A stretch of 64,000 nucleotides of DNA. Origin: Nitrospirota bacterium (GTDB lineage Bacteria > Nitrospirota > Thermodesulfovibrionia > Thermodesulfovibrionales > UBA6898). The position numbers and the translations under genes were made by a program. Positions within the stretch are counted from its first letter, which is position 1. Each line of letters opens with the position of its first letter. Location: the NCBI GenBank assembly GCA_016214855.1, contig JACRMT010000015.1, positions 1-64,000 of the forward strand, read 5' to 3'. This document shows positions 1 to 6,111 of this stretch, one piece after another. Under the pieces are notes generated by a model. That model was given only the letters and a program-made list of their open reading frames with translations, did no database searches and was not told the origin of the DNA.

Positions 1-1
1 G

Positions 2-82
2 CGTCGGAATAAGAACCTTGACCGAAGGAAGCCAGATGATGTTTACTGGAGCACGTTACCTCAGAAGCAGGTAGCTGTATGA
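2..82 (+). pseudogene. C-terminal end of an IS3-type transposase (partial at window edge)
   Basis: The first 26 codons of the window read RRNKNLDRRKPDDVYW followed by STLPQKQVAV and a stop. The pattern L-D-x-x-x-P-D-x-V-Y followed by a short tail is how the integrase core (OrfB) of many IS3-family transposases ends. Only this tail lies in the window, so I cannot tell whether the upstream gene is intact. The sequence just after the stop (about 100-150) contains TGTCCAACCAAACCCGACC, which may belong to the element's right end. Identification rests on a short stretch and is tentative. Confidence 0.45.
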
Positions 83-98
83 ACAGGCAGCTTATCAC

Positions 99-281
99 TT
101 ATAAATCGCTTCTGCCTGTCCAACCAAACCCGACCACCTGTGGACATCCTCTGCAATGGGCTGCAAGGCCGGAAAGGTCTTTCTTCTCCTCACTTGTGCA
201 CTGGCGCAGATGTTCCTTATCCTCACCAACTGCACGCTGCCAGAGGTTAAACTTTATTCCGCATCGGGGACACGTTTTCAT
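99..281 (-). CDS. Small zinc-ribbon protein, possibly truncated by an IS end
   Basis: A 60-aa ORF begins with MKTCPRCGIKF, a CPRCG half-knuckle, with a further Cys near residue 28 and CRGC near residue 43, so it could bind one zinc. The start has a good ribosome binding site (GGTGGAGAG directly before ATG). Its last ~18 residues are encoded by DNA that may be the right end of the IS3-type element to the left, so the natural C-terminus may have been replaced. No family recognised. It may be a real small protein or the surviving 5' part of a longer gene. Confidence 0.4.
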   Translation of the reverse strand: MKTCPRCGIKFNLWQRAVGEDKEHLRQCTSEEKKDLSGLAAHCRGCPQVVGFGWTGRSDL

Positions 282-390
282 CTCTCCACCTATTTCTGCT
301 TCGTTGTTCCAGTATATGCTTTATTCCGAGATTAAAGGAACCCTGTCTAATTTCCCATGATCCGGATCATAGATACGGTGTTCGCTGCAT

Positions 391-446
391 GAATACCGGA
401 CATTTCTATCTTGGTAAAAACAGGACATTTCTACTTTGGCTTGACA
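391..446 (-). repeat. Solitary IS21-like terminal repeats
   Basis: Two near-identical direct repeats (CCGGACATTTCTATCTTGG at 396-414 and CAGGACATTTCTACTTTGG at 421-439) lie next to CTTGACA at 440-446. Read on the minus strand this gives TGTCAAG followed by two copies of AGAAATGTCC, the arrangement seen at IS21-family ends. No istA or istB gene follows, so this looks like an orphan terminus left by deletion. The repeats are seen directly; the family assignment is from memory of the pattern. Confidence 0.4.
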
Positions 447-551
447 GCCGGAATGTATTGACTTGTTTGCTGCAACACAATGATATAAAATGCATAATAG
501 CTTTTTCAGCACATCAAAATATAATAGAAAAAAGCCGGGGAGGAGCATCAC

Positions 552-1082
552 ATGAATGAGGTTCAGAGCATTAAACTAAAAAACGGTTCGGCGGTCACGC
601 TGCGGCCGGCCAAGGGTGAAGACGCAAAGGGAATTGTCGAGACCATCCGTTCATCTTCTGAAGAACGGAGCTCTCTGATTCTGGAAATGCACGGCAAACA
701 TATCGGCTCTGAACGCAAGTTTATCGAGCGTCTCGACCGCGACAACAACCTCCTGCTTATTGCAGTTTCTGACGATAAAGTGGTCGGGTGCCTCGCAGCT
801 TTCAAGGCATCCGAATGGGAAGACCGTTTGGCCCGTGCCGTTGAGATTGGCCTTCATCTCAGGGACGGATACCGGGGGGGCGGCCTTGGTTCTGCCATGC
901 TATCCTACGCAGTAGAATGGGCCAAGTCTAAGGGTTTCAAGAAAATGATGATGAGCATATACACCAATAACAAACGTTCAGCAAGCCTGTTCACGAGGCA
1001 GGGTTTTAGTGAGGTGGCTGCAAAAAATATTCAGACCTCCAGCTCCAGCCTTAACAAGATAATCCTCATGCGGCCGCTATAG
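552..1082 (+). CDS. GNAT-family N-acetyltransferase
   Basis: A 176-aa single-domain acetyltransferase that would transfer an acetyl group from acetyl-CoA to an amine; the substrate cannot be told. The motif A region RDGYRGGGLGSAML (about residues 103-116) matches the acetyl-CoA pyrophosphate loop (Q/R-x-x-G-x-G/A). It is followed by the usual helix and the C-terminal ...YTNNKRSASLFTRQGF segment, where an Asn and an aromatic residue close the fold. Start ATG follows GGGGAGGAG at good spacing. The gene stands alone between the IS scar and a membrane sensor gene 47 bp downstream. Cytoplasmic, RimI/RimJ-like in layout. Confidence 0.85.
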   Translation: MNEVQSIKLKNGSAVTLRPAKGEDAKGIVETIRSSSEERSSLILEMHGKHIGSERKFIERLDRDNNLLLIAVSDDKVVGCLAAFKASEWEDRLARAVEIGLHLRDGYRGGGLGSAMLSYAVEWAKSKGFKKMMMSIYTNNKRSASLFTRQGFSEVAAKNIQTSSSSLNKIILMRPL

Positions 1083-1129
1083 GCGCATGTCAGAACTGCT
1101 CGACAACCCTGAAGGAGGACCACCGGCAA

Positions 1130-2152
1130 ATGGGAACCGAAGTGATTATATTAATATTCGAGGCAATGACGGTTTACTTTCTGGTTCTCTGGGCACACTC
1201 ACTGCGCCACCGCTTTGGACCGGTACATTTTTATGCTTTGATCGGCGGCATCACAGCCATTATGTCCTGGGTTACAGACGCAGGGCTAAGAGTTCAGGTT
1301 GCCGGGATTACCTTCGTTGTAGGGTCAACGGTTTTTTATACTTCGCTGCTCCTTGGGGTTTTTGTCGTTTACGTCTTTGACGGCCCAAGAGCAACGCGAA
1401 TTGCTATTTCTACTATCCTTGGCGTATCAATTATGGTTCCCCTCATCTCGGTAGCATTGCATTTTCAGTCTTCTCTTATCGGACATACTTCATTTGAGTC
1501 CATACCTCTGCCGAGTCTAAGGATCAATGCTTCCTCAATCGTTGCCACTCTGCTTGATCTTGTTTTCCTGGCCATGGCCTGGGAATATTTCGGTAAACCC
1601 TTCCTTAAGATGCACCTTTGGCTTCGTGCCTTCCTGACCCTACTGGGTGTCATGTGGCTGGACGTAGTGCTTTTTGCAACCGGTGCCTTTGCAGGTGATA
1701 CATCTTACCTGAGCATTATGCAGGGAACCCTGACCAGCAGGCTGGTGATCTCAATTTTTGCGCTGCCTTTTTTGTATGGATATCTGAATTGGCAAAGTAC
1801 GATAAAAGGGCTTCCGATCGAAAATCGTCCGGTTTTAGCCATTTTGAAGCAGGTTGCTGAAATAGAGGTCGAACTTTCAAGGGCAAAACAGGAAATTGAG
1901 CGACGGAAAGAGGCGGAAAGAGAAAGAGACAACGTCATTCAGGAACTCCGAAAATCCCTTTCAGAGGTTAAGACCTTACGGGGCTTATTGCCGATATGTG
2001 CCGGCTGCAAACGTATCCGTGACGATAAGGGATATTGGAACCGGATCGAGGAGTATATTCGCGATCGTTCAGATGCTGAATTCAGCCACGGAATCTGTCC
2101 TGACTGTGAAAGAAAGACGCTGGAAGAATTGGACAAATTAAAAAATCGATGA
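1130..2152 (+). CDS. Seven-TM membrane protein with coiled coil and C-terminal Cys module
   Basis: A 340-aa protein. Residues 1 to about 225 form about seven hydrophobic segments and resemble membrane parts of VUT-like or other 7TM sensory proteins. A charged coiled coil (about 238-282, rich in E, R and K) follows. The C-terminal module has the pattern L-L-P-I-C-x-x-C-K-x-I-R-D-D-K-G-Y-W, then G-I-C-P-D-C, i.e. two CxxC pairs that could bind a metal. The same module sits between PAS and GAF domains of the protein at 60301-61869. There is no kinase or GGDEF output domain. Likely a membrane receptor or adaptor; the signal and the partner are unknown. Start ATG has GGAGGACCACC upstream. Confidence 0.6.
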   Translation: MGTEVIILIFEAMTVYFLVLWAHSLRHRFGPVHFYALIGGITAIMSWVTDAGLRVQVAGITFVVGSTVFYTSLLLGVFVVYVFDGPRATRIAISTILGVSIMVPLISVALHFQSSLIGHTSFESIPLPSLRINASSIVATLLDLVFLAMAWEYFGKPFLKMHLWLRAFLTLLGVMWLDVVLFATGAFAGDTSYLSIMQGTLTSRLVISIFALPFLYGYLNWQSTIKGLPIENRPVLAILKQVAEIEVELSRAKQEIERRKEAERERDNVIQELRKSLSEVKTLRGLLPICAGCKRIRDDKGYWNRIEEYIRDRSDAEFSHGICPDCERKTLEELDKLKNR

Positions 2153-2189
2153 GAAAGAAGAATTGCGGGATGCAGCAGGTGCTTGCGTC

Positions 2190-2666
2190 ATGACTATCAC
2201 TACCCTTCTGAATCATCTGATGAAGCTTGAGCTGATGATGGAACGGCTCTATAAACACTTTGAAAAATTATTCGTGTTTGAGAGCGAAGCAGTAAGCCTG
2301 TTTCAGGCCCTAAGCAATGAAGAAAAGGCCCATGCCGACATGATCAGCTATCAATTGCGTCTTGTCAGAAATAACAGGGGCATCTTCAATGATGTCTCTT
2401 ATGACCTCGCCGCCCTTAACAGCCTCATGGCCCAAATTAACGGCATACTCACGGCAAAGAGACCTCCAACTCTGCATGAAGCAATATCCTTCAGCATTAC
2501 GGCAGAGAGGTCGGCATCTGAATTCCATCGCAAGACCGCCCTTGCAGAATCAAATCCTGAAGTTGGCGAGCATATCCGGAATCTCGGCGCATATGATGAA
2601 GCCCACGACGAACAACTCGTCGCCTTTGCAAAAAAGCTCGGAATATATGAAGAACGCCCGGCATAG
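2190..2666 (+). CDS. Ferritin-like/rubrerythrin-like helical protein
   Basis: A ~158-aa all-helical protein with the spacing of a ferritin-like di-iron four-helix bundle: an ELMMERLYKHFE helix, EEKAH (ExxH), a later AERSASEFH helix, and YDEAHDEQL (second E-x-x-H-like site) near the C-terminus. Members handle iron or reactive oxygen, but this one lacks the rubredoxin Cys4 tail of true rubrerythrins. I chose ATG 2190; an upstream in-frame TTG at 2163 preceded by AGAAAGAAG is an alternative that adds nine residues. It follows the membrane sensor gene by 37 bp and could be cotranscribed with it. Specific role unknown. Confidence 0.65.
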   Translation: MTITTLLNHLMKLELMMERLYKHFEKLFVFESEAVSLFQALSNEEKAHADMISYQLRLVRNNRGIFNDVSYDLAALNSLMAQINGILTAKRPPTLHEAISFSITAERSASEFHRKTALAESNPEVGEHIRNLGAYDEAHDEQLVAFAKKLGIYEERPA

Positions 2667-2817
2667 ACCGTGATAATGAAGCCCAACAGGCGGATCGCCT
2701 CAGTGCAGCAAGAGGCCCGGGAAGCCATAGGGACAGGCGTGCAGATAAGATTAAGCTGCTCGGCAGGGCAAAGAGTTCAACGCCAAACCGTCCTTTTCGC
2801 ATTCAGATCAGATCCCT

Positions 2818-3888
2818 TTATATATGACGGAGGACCTTTCCCCACTCACCCGGGGTATTTACGTTGGTCCATGCGTGTGAGAGTGATTCCGGGATCATCG
2901 GCGTAATAACCTTCTTATGCTTAGCTATATCCTGCAGCGAAACCATGCCATCTGCAGCCATGGACTCGACGTGCTCAACGATCATCGGCTCATAAACAGC
3001 ACCGGTAGTCTCCACTCCCCTGCTACCTTTGATCTTCGGCAGCACTGCCCATGCGCCAGGTCTGCGCTGGCTCAGAAGCCATTTCCAAGCCTCTTTGTTC
3101 ATAAGCGGCATATCAACAGAGGATATGATCCATGCACTGTCAGGCGACCACCGGAAGGCGCTCAGCATTCCCGCGAGTGGTCCGTGTACACCTGGTACAT
3201 CGGCCAGCCTGTCTGCTGCGTACAGACTTCCGGAGATCTGTCCTGAGCCAAGCAAGACCGTCTTTTCTGAAACATCAGAAAGCACGCCAAAAGACCTTGT
3301 TGCCAATGTTCTGCCCTTTATCTTCAGAAGTGATTTGGTCTGCCCCATGCGAGAGCTCGATCCGCCGATCAGCAAACCTGCCTTTACCGGCCGCCGTGTA
3401 TGGTACCGTTCCAGTTCCAGCAGGATATGATCAAGGGTTCTGACGTGATATTGAGGATCATCCCTGAACACGATCAGCCTCTTGTCTGCCCCTGATCTCC
3501 TGCCGCTCCCTCCTGAAGTATTTGTCTGCAGCCAAATGCCGGGGACATTCACATCCTTATGCCCCTCAACAAGTATCAGATCCAGCCCGGAAGGGAATCT
3601 CGCAATTCGTTCAGCAAGGGACATAGCACCGCTCCGGTATCGCGCAAAGCCCTGGACGTCATCATGAGCAGAAACGAAATCAGCTCCTGCGCGATATAAA
3701 AGGTCTGTGTCCTTTCCCCGCATATCGATCTTCAGCTTATGATGAATATGCTTGAGGATGCCGATAGAAAGACCCTGCTTTCTTAATGCAGGAAGCAACT
3801 TTCGTATAAGCGTTGTCTTTCCTGAGCCTGAGTAGCCGGCAATGCCTATGACACAGGTTGCTTTCATGTATTCCGGACGATGCAGCAT
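2818..3888 (-). CDS. MobB-MobA fusion for molybdenum cofactor guanylylation
   Basis: A 356-aa fusion. Residues 10-165 are MobB, a P-loop GTP-binding adaptor (GYSGSGKTT at 18-26, HIHHKLKIDMRGKDTD, LVEGHKD). Residues 168-356 are MobA, the nucleotidyltransferase that adds GMP to molybdopterin (LIGGSSSRMGQTK, about 173-185; VDMPL later). MobA supplies bis-MGD for DMSO-reductase-family enzymes such as formate dehydrogenase and nitrate reductase. MobB and MobA are usually separate genes; fusions are known. The gene converges on the ferritin-like gene, and no other moa/moe gene is nearby. Start ATG 3888; ATG 3867 (MKATCVIGI) is possible. Confidence 0.88.
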   Translation of the reverse strand: MLHRPEYMKATCVIGIAGYSGSGKTTLIRKLLPALRKQGLSIGILKHIHHKLKIDMRGKDTDLLYRAGADFVSAHDDVQGFARYRSGAMSLAERIARFPSGLDLILVEGHKDVNVPGIWLQTNTSGGSGRRSGADKRLIVFRDDPQYHVRTLDHILLELERYHTRRPVKAGLLIGGSSSRMGQTKSLLKIKGRTLATRSFGVLSDVSEKTVLLGSGQISGSLYAADRLADVPGVHGPLAGMLSAFRWSPDSAWIISSVDMPLMNKEAWKWLLSQRRPGAWAVLPKIKGSRGVETTGAVYEPMIVEHVESMAADGMVSLQDIAKHKKVITPMIPESLSHAWTNVNTPGEWGKVLRHI

Positions 3889-4037
3889 TTCTCAATTCGG
3901 GAGGGGGGAAACATATCCGTGGTCCTGCAGAGGGTCATCAGCCGGATTTTCCAGACATCCTTCTTGTCGTCGATAATAAGAGAGTTTTCTTGCCGGCCAT
4001 GTTCTAAACTACCACAAAGTCCGGAACGGTAACAAAT

Positions 4038-4070
4038 AAAAAAGGCCCCGATAGTATCGGGGCCTTTTTG
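4038..4070. terminator. Bidirectional intrinsic terminator after atpE
   Basis: A perfect stem (AAAAAGGCCCCGAT / ATCGGGGCCTTTTT, short AGT loop) flanked by A and T runs on both sides. It lies 19 bp beyond the atpE stop and can end transcription of atpB-atpE. Its T run on the plus strand means it can also work in the other direction. Confidence 0.85.
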
Positions 4071-4088
4071 TAATACGGGAAGGTATTC

Positions 4089-4448
4089 TTAGAAGAACAT
4101 CTTCTGGTTGATCAGGATGCCAAGCGCTACAAGAAGCGCATAGATCGCAAGAGACTCGATCATGGCGAGACCGATGATCAGGGTCGTTGTGATCTTGCCG
4201 GAAGCTCCAGGGTTTCTTGCGATACCCTCGGTAGCACCCTTCAGACCCATACCCTGGCCAATGCCTGTGCCAAGAGCAGCGATACCGATCGCGATGCCTG
4301 CAGCAAGCGCTGCCACTCCCTTGCCTGAACCTGAATCCGCAGCCTTTGCTGCAGCCGGCGCAGCTTCTTCAACAGCGAAGACAGCTACCGGAGCGAGCAG
4401 ACAGATAACAGCGAATGTGAGCAGTGCGAGTGAAAGAATTTTTTTCAT
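4089..4448 (-). CDS. atpE: F-type ATP synthase subunit c with N-terminal leader
   Basis: Subunit c forms the membrane rotor ring of ATP synthase. The 119-aa protein is longer than the usual ~80 aa because residues 1-25 are a signal-peptide-like leader, followed by an Ala/Glu-rich linker. The two TM helices are about 43-68 and 87-113, joined by the polar loop R78-N79-P80. The ion-binding Glu98 is in MIESLAIY. Gln65 (GIGQG), Glu98-Ser99 and Tyr103 match most of the sodium-binding set known from Ilyobacter, but the following Thr is Leu here, so the coupling ion is uncertain. It follows atpB by 33 bp; F1 genes are elsewhere. RBS AAGGAGGAAAG. Confidence 0.95.
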   Translation of the reverse strand: MKKILSLALLTFAVICLLAPVAVFAVEEAAPAAAKAADSGSGKGVAALAAGIAIGIAALGTGIGQGMGLKGATEGIARNPGASGKITTTLIIGLAMIESLAIYALLVALGILINQKMFF

Positions 4449-4481
4449 GTTGTTCTTTCCTCCTTTCTTAAAGACTTTGAT

Positions 4482-5168
4482 TTAATGTGCCTCTTCAACG
4501 GCACCAGCGAGATACAATGTCGTAAGCAGCGTGAAAACAAAGGCCTGAATAACGCTGACCAGAGAGCCGAGCGCCAGGATGAGCGTCGGAACCAGCCAGG
4601 GTGAAAGTCCTGCGAGTACGAGCAGGATGATATGCTTTGCCACCATGTTGCCGAAGAGCCTGACCGAAAGGGTGACCGGTCTGACCAGATGACCGATCAG
4701 CTCAATGATAAATATGAGCATCATGAGCGGCAGTGCCGGAAGCGACCGGATAGGTCCGAGGAAGTGTTTGAAATAGCCGATGCCGTGGACCCTAAGGCCA
4801 TACACATGCGTTGCAAGAAAGATCGGCACAGCCAGGGCAACGTTATTGTTGATATTACTGGTCGGAGAGTAGAACCCCGGAATAAGTCCCATGAAATTGC
4901 AGACAGCAACATAGAGGGCAACCGTGCCTATGAGGGGAAAGAAATGCTTTGCCCAGTGATGGCCTATGTTTTCTTCACAGAGGCTGAGCACCCCTTCTGC
5001 AATGGTCTCCATAAAGTTCTGCAGACCGGTCGGAACAAGTTTCATGGATCTGTTGACCAGGAAAGCAGTTACGATCAGGATGAGAGACGCAAGGAATGCA
5101 TAAGAAACATAGTGTGGAACCGTATGAACATTTATGAAGATATCAGACAACAGTTTTTCTTCGTGCAT
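4482..5168 (-). CDS. atpB: F-type ATP synthase subunit a
   Basis: A 228-aa membrane subunit that forms the ion half-channels facing the c ring. The essential arginine is Arg170 in TLSVRLFGNM, and the family-typical asparagine and histidine follow (GNMVAKH). About five or six TM segments are visible. The protein is cytoplasmic-membrane located and is the first gene of an atpB-atpE pair on the minus strand; atpF, atpI and the F1 genes are not in this window, so the ATP synthase genes are split. Start ATG 5168 follows CAAGGAGAT. Confidence 0.95.
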   Translation of the reverse strand: MHEEKLLSDIFINVHTVPHYVSYAFLASLILIVTAFLVNRSMKLVPTGLQNFMETIAEGVLSLCEENIGHHWAKHFFPLIGTVALYVAVCNFMGLIPGFYSPTSNINNNVALAVPIFLATHVYGLRVHGIGYFKHFLGPIRSLPALPLMMLIFIIELIGHLVRPVTLSVRLFGNMVAKHIILLVLAGLSPWLVPTLILALGSLVSVIQAFVFTLLTTLYLAGAVEEAH

Positions 5169-5269
5169 TAAAATCTCCTTGGGAGAAAAGTAGGGTAATA
5201 TTACCTAAGAAAAATGCGAGAAGTCAAGGATTTGCAACGGTTTTATAGGCCCATAAGAAATAATGATGC

Positions 5270-5309
5270 ATGCAAAAATCTTGCATTTTTTATTTCAAAA
5301 GTGTATTAA
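5270..5309 (+). promoter_or_regulatory. Promoter and inverted repeat upstream of the MerR-type gene
   Basis: TTGCAT at 5281-5286 and TATTAA at 5304-5309 are separated by 17 bp, a plausible sigma-70 promoter for the MerR-type gene starting at 5361. The -35 box is the right half of a perfect inverted repeat ATGCAA-aaatc-TTGCAT (5270-5286), which could be a binding site for autoregulation. The position is seen directly; the function is inferred. Confidence 0.4.
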
Positions 5310-5360
5310 TAATTGTAATTAACAGAATACCTTCCTACTCTAAGGATGACAGGAAAATTG

Positions 5361-5798
5361 ATGGCAAAAGATAAAGTAAAAAAGGACCTCAGTGATGAAG
5401 AGAAACAGAGCCTTCCTCTTTATCCGATCGGTATTGTTGCTGAGTTGATCGGCACGACCGATCAGACACTCAGACTATATGAGAAGCATGGCCTGATCAA
5501 ACCGGCGCGCAGGAACAAGAACCGTTTTTATTCAGAGAATAACATCAAGTGGCTGCGGTGCCTCAGGGATCTGATTCATAACCAGAAGATCAGCATTGAA
5601 GGCATCAAGAAGCTCCTTGATTATGCGCCCTGCTGGGAGATCAACAGCTGCCCTGAGGAGCGGAAGGGCAAGTGCTCTGCATACATAGACAAGACCAAGC
5701 CCTGTTGGGAACTGAACCGGATGATCTGCAATACTGAATCAGGACGGATCTGCGAAGACTGCGTCGTCTTTCTCTCCAGGCAAGCAAAAAAGAAATAA
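5361..5798 (+). CDS. MerR-family regulator with C-terminal two-CW Cys domain
   Basis: A 145-aa regulator. Residues about 20-88 are a MerR winged helix (IGIVAELIGTTDQTLRLYE, KNRFYSENNIKWL). In place of a long coiled coil and effector domain it has a short Cys-rich tail: CWEINSCPEERKGKC, then KPCWELN and a closing ICEDC. This repeats the CW pattern of two-CW proteins found in Nitrospirota and deltaproteobacteria and probably binds a metal or an Fe-S cluster. I chose ATG 5361, with AGGA six bases upstream, over ATG 5346, whose AGG abuts the start. It is divergent from atpB. The target genes are unknown; an inverted repeat in its promoter suggests autoregulation. Confidence 0.75.
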   Translation: MAKDKVKKDLSDEEKQSLPLYPIGIVAELIGTTDQTLRLYEKHGLIKPARRNKNRFYSENNIKWLRCLRDLIHNQKISIEGIKKLLDYAPCWEINSCPEERKGKCSAYIDKTKPCWELNRMICNTESGRICEDCVVFLSRQAKKK

Positions 5799-5801
5799 GG
5801 G

Positions 5802-6101
5802 TTAGTGTCCCGGCTGTTTCACGCCAAGTGAAGCAGGCCTGAAGTTCGGGTCCAGGAGATACGCTTTTCTGAAGTATTCTTTTGCCTCCTTATAATTCCC
5901 CAGTTTATAGCTTGCATATCCCATAAGGTAGTACGCACCCGTGTCCGGTGTTCTGTTCGTATATGCCTCCAGCTGATTGAGGCATTCCTGGTAATCATGT
6001 TTGCTGTACGCAGTCAATCCTGAAGCATAGTCCGCTGAAGCATGCCTGCTGAAACAAAAAAAACAGAGGGTCACAAGGATAAGGCTAAGACTCTTTTTCA
6101 T
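5802..6101 (-). CDS. Secreted small TPR protein
   Basis: A ~99-aa protein with a signal peptide (MKKSLSLILVTLCFFCF..., cleavage near ASA-D) followed by about two tetratricopeptide repeats (YASGLTAYSKHDYQECLNQL; AYYLMGYASYKLGNYKEA). TPRs mediate protein contacts; here they are probably periplasmic. I chose ATG 6101 with AAGGAAGAAACC upstream; the longer form from 6119 would overlap the PBP1A stop. It is directly downstream of the PBP1A gene and could be cotranscribed with it, but a specific link to cell-wall synthesis is only inferred. Confidence 0.65.
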   Translation of the reverse strand: MKKSLSLILVTLCFFCFSRHASADYASGLTAYSKHDYQECLNQLEAYTNRTPDTGAYYLMGYASYKLGNYKEAKEYFRKAYLLDPNFRPASLGVKQPGH

Positions 6102-6111
6102 GGTTTCTTCC

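Noticed and set aside
79..360. 93-aa plus-strand ORF over the IS junction
   Set aside because: It lies antisense to the small zinc-ribbon ORF, has no ribosome site and no protein-like pattern.
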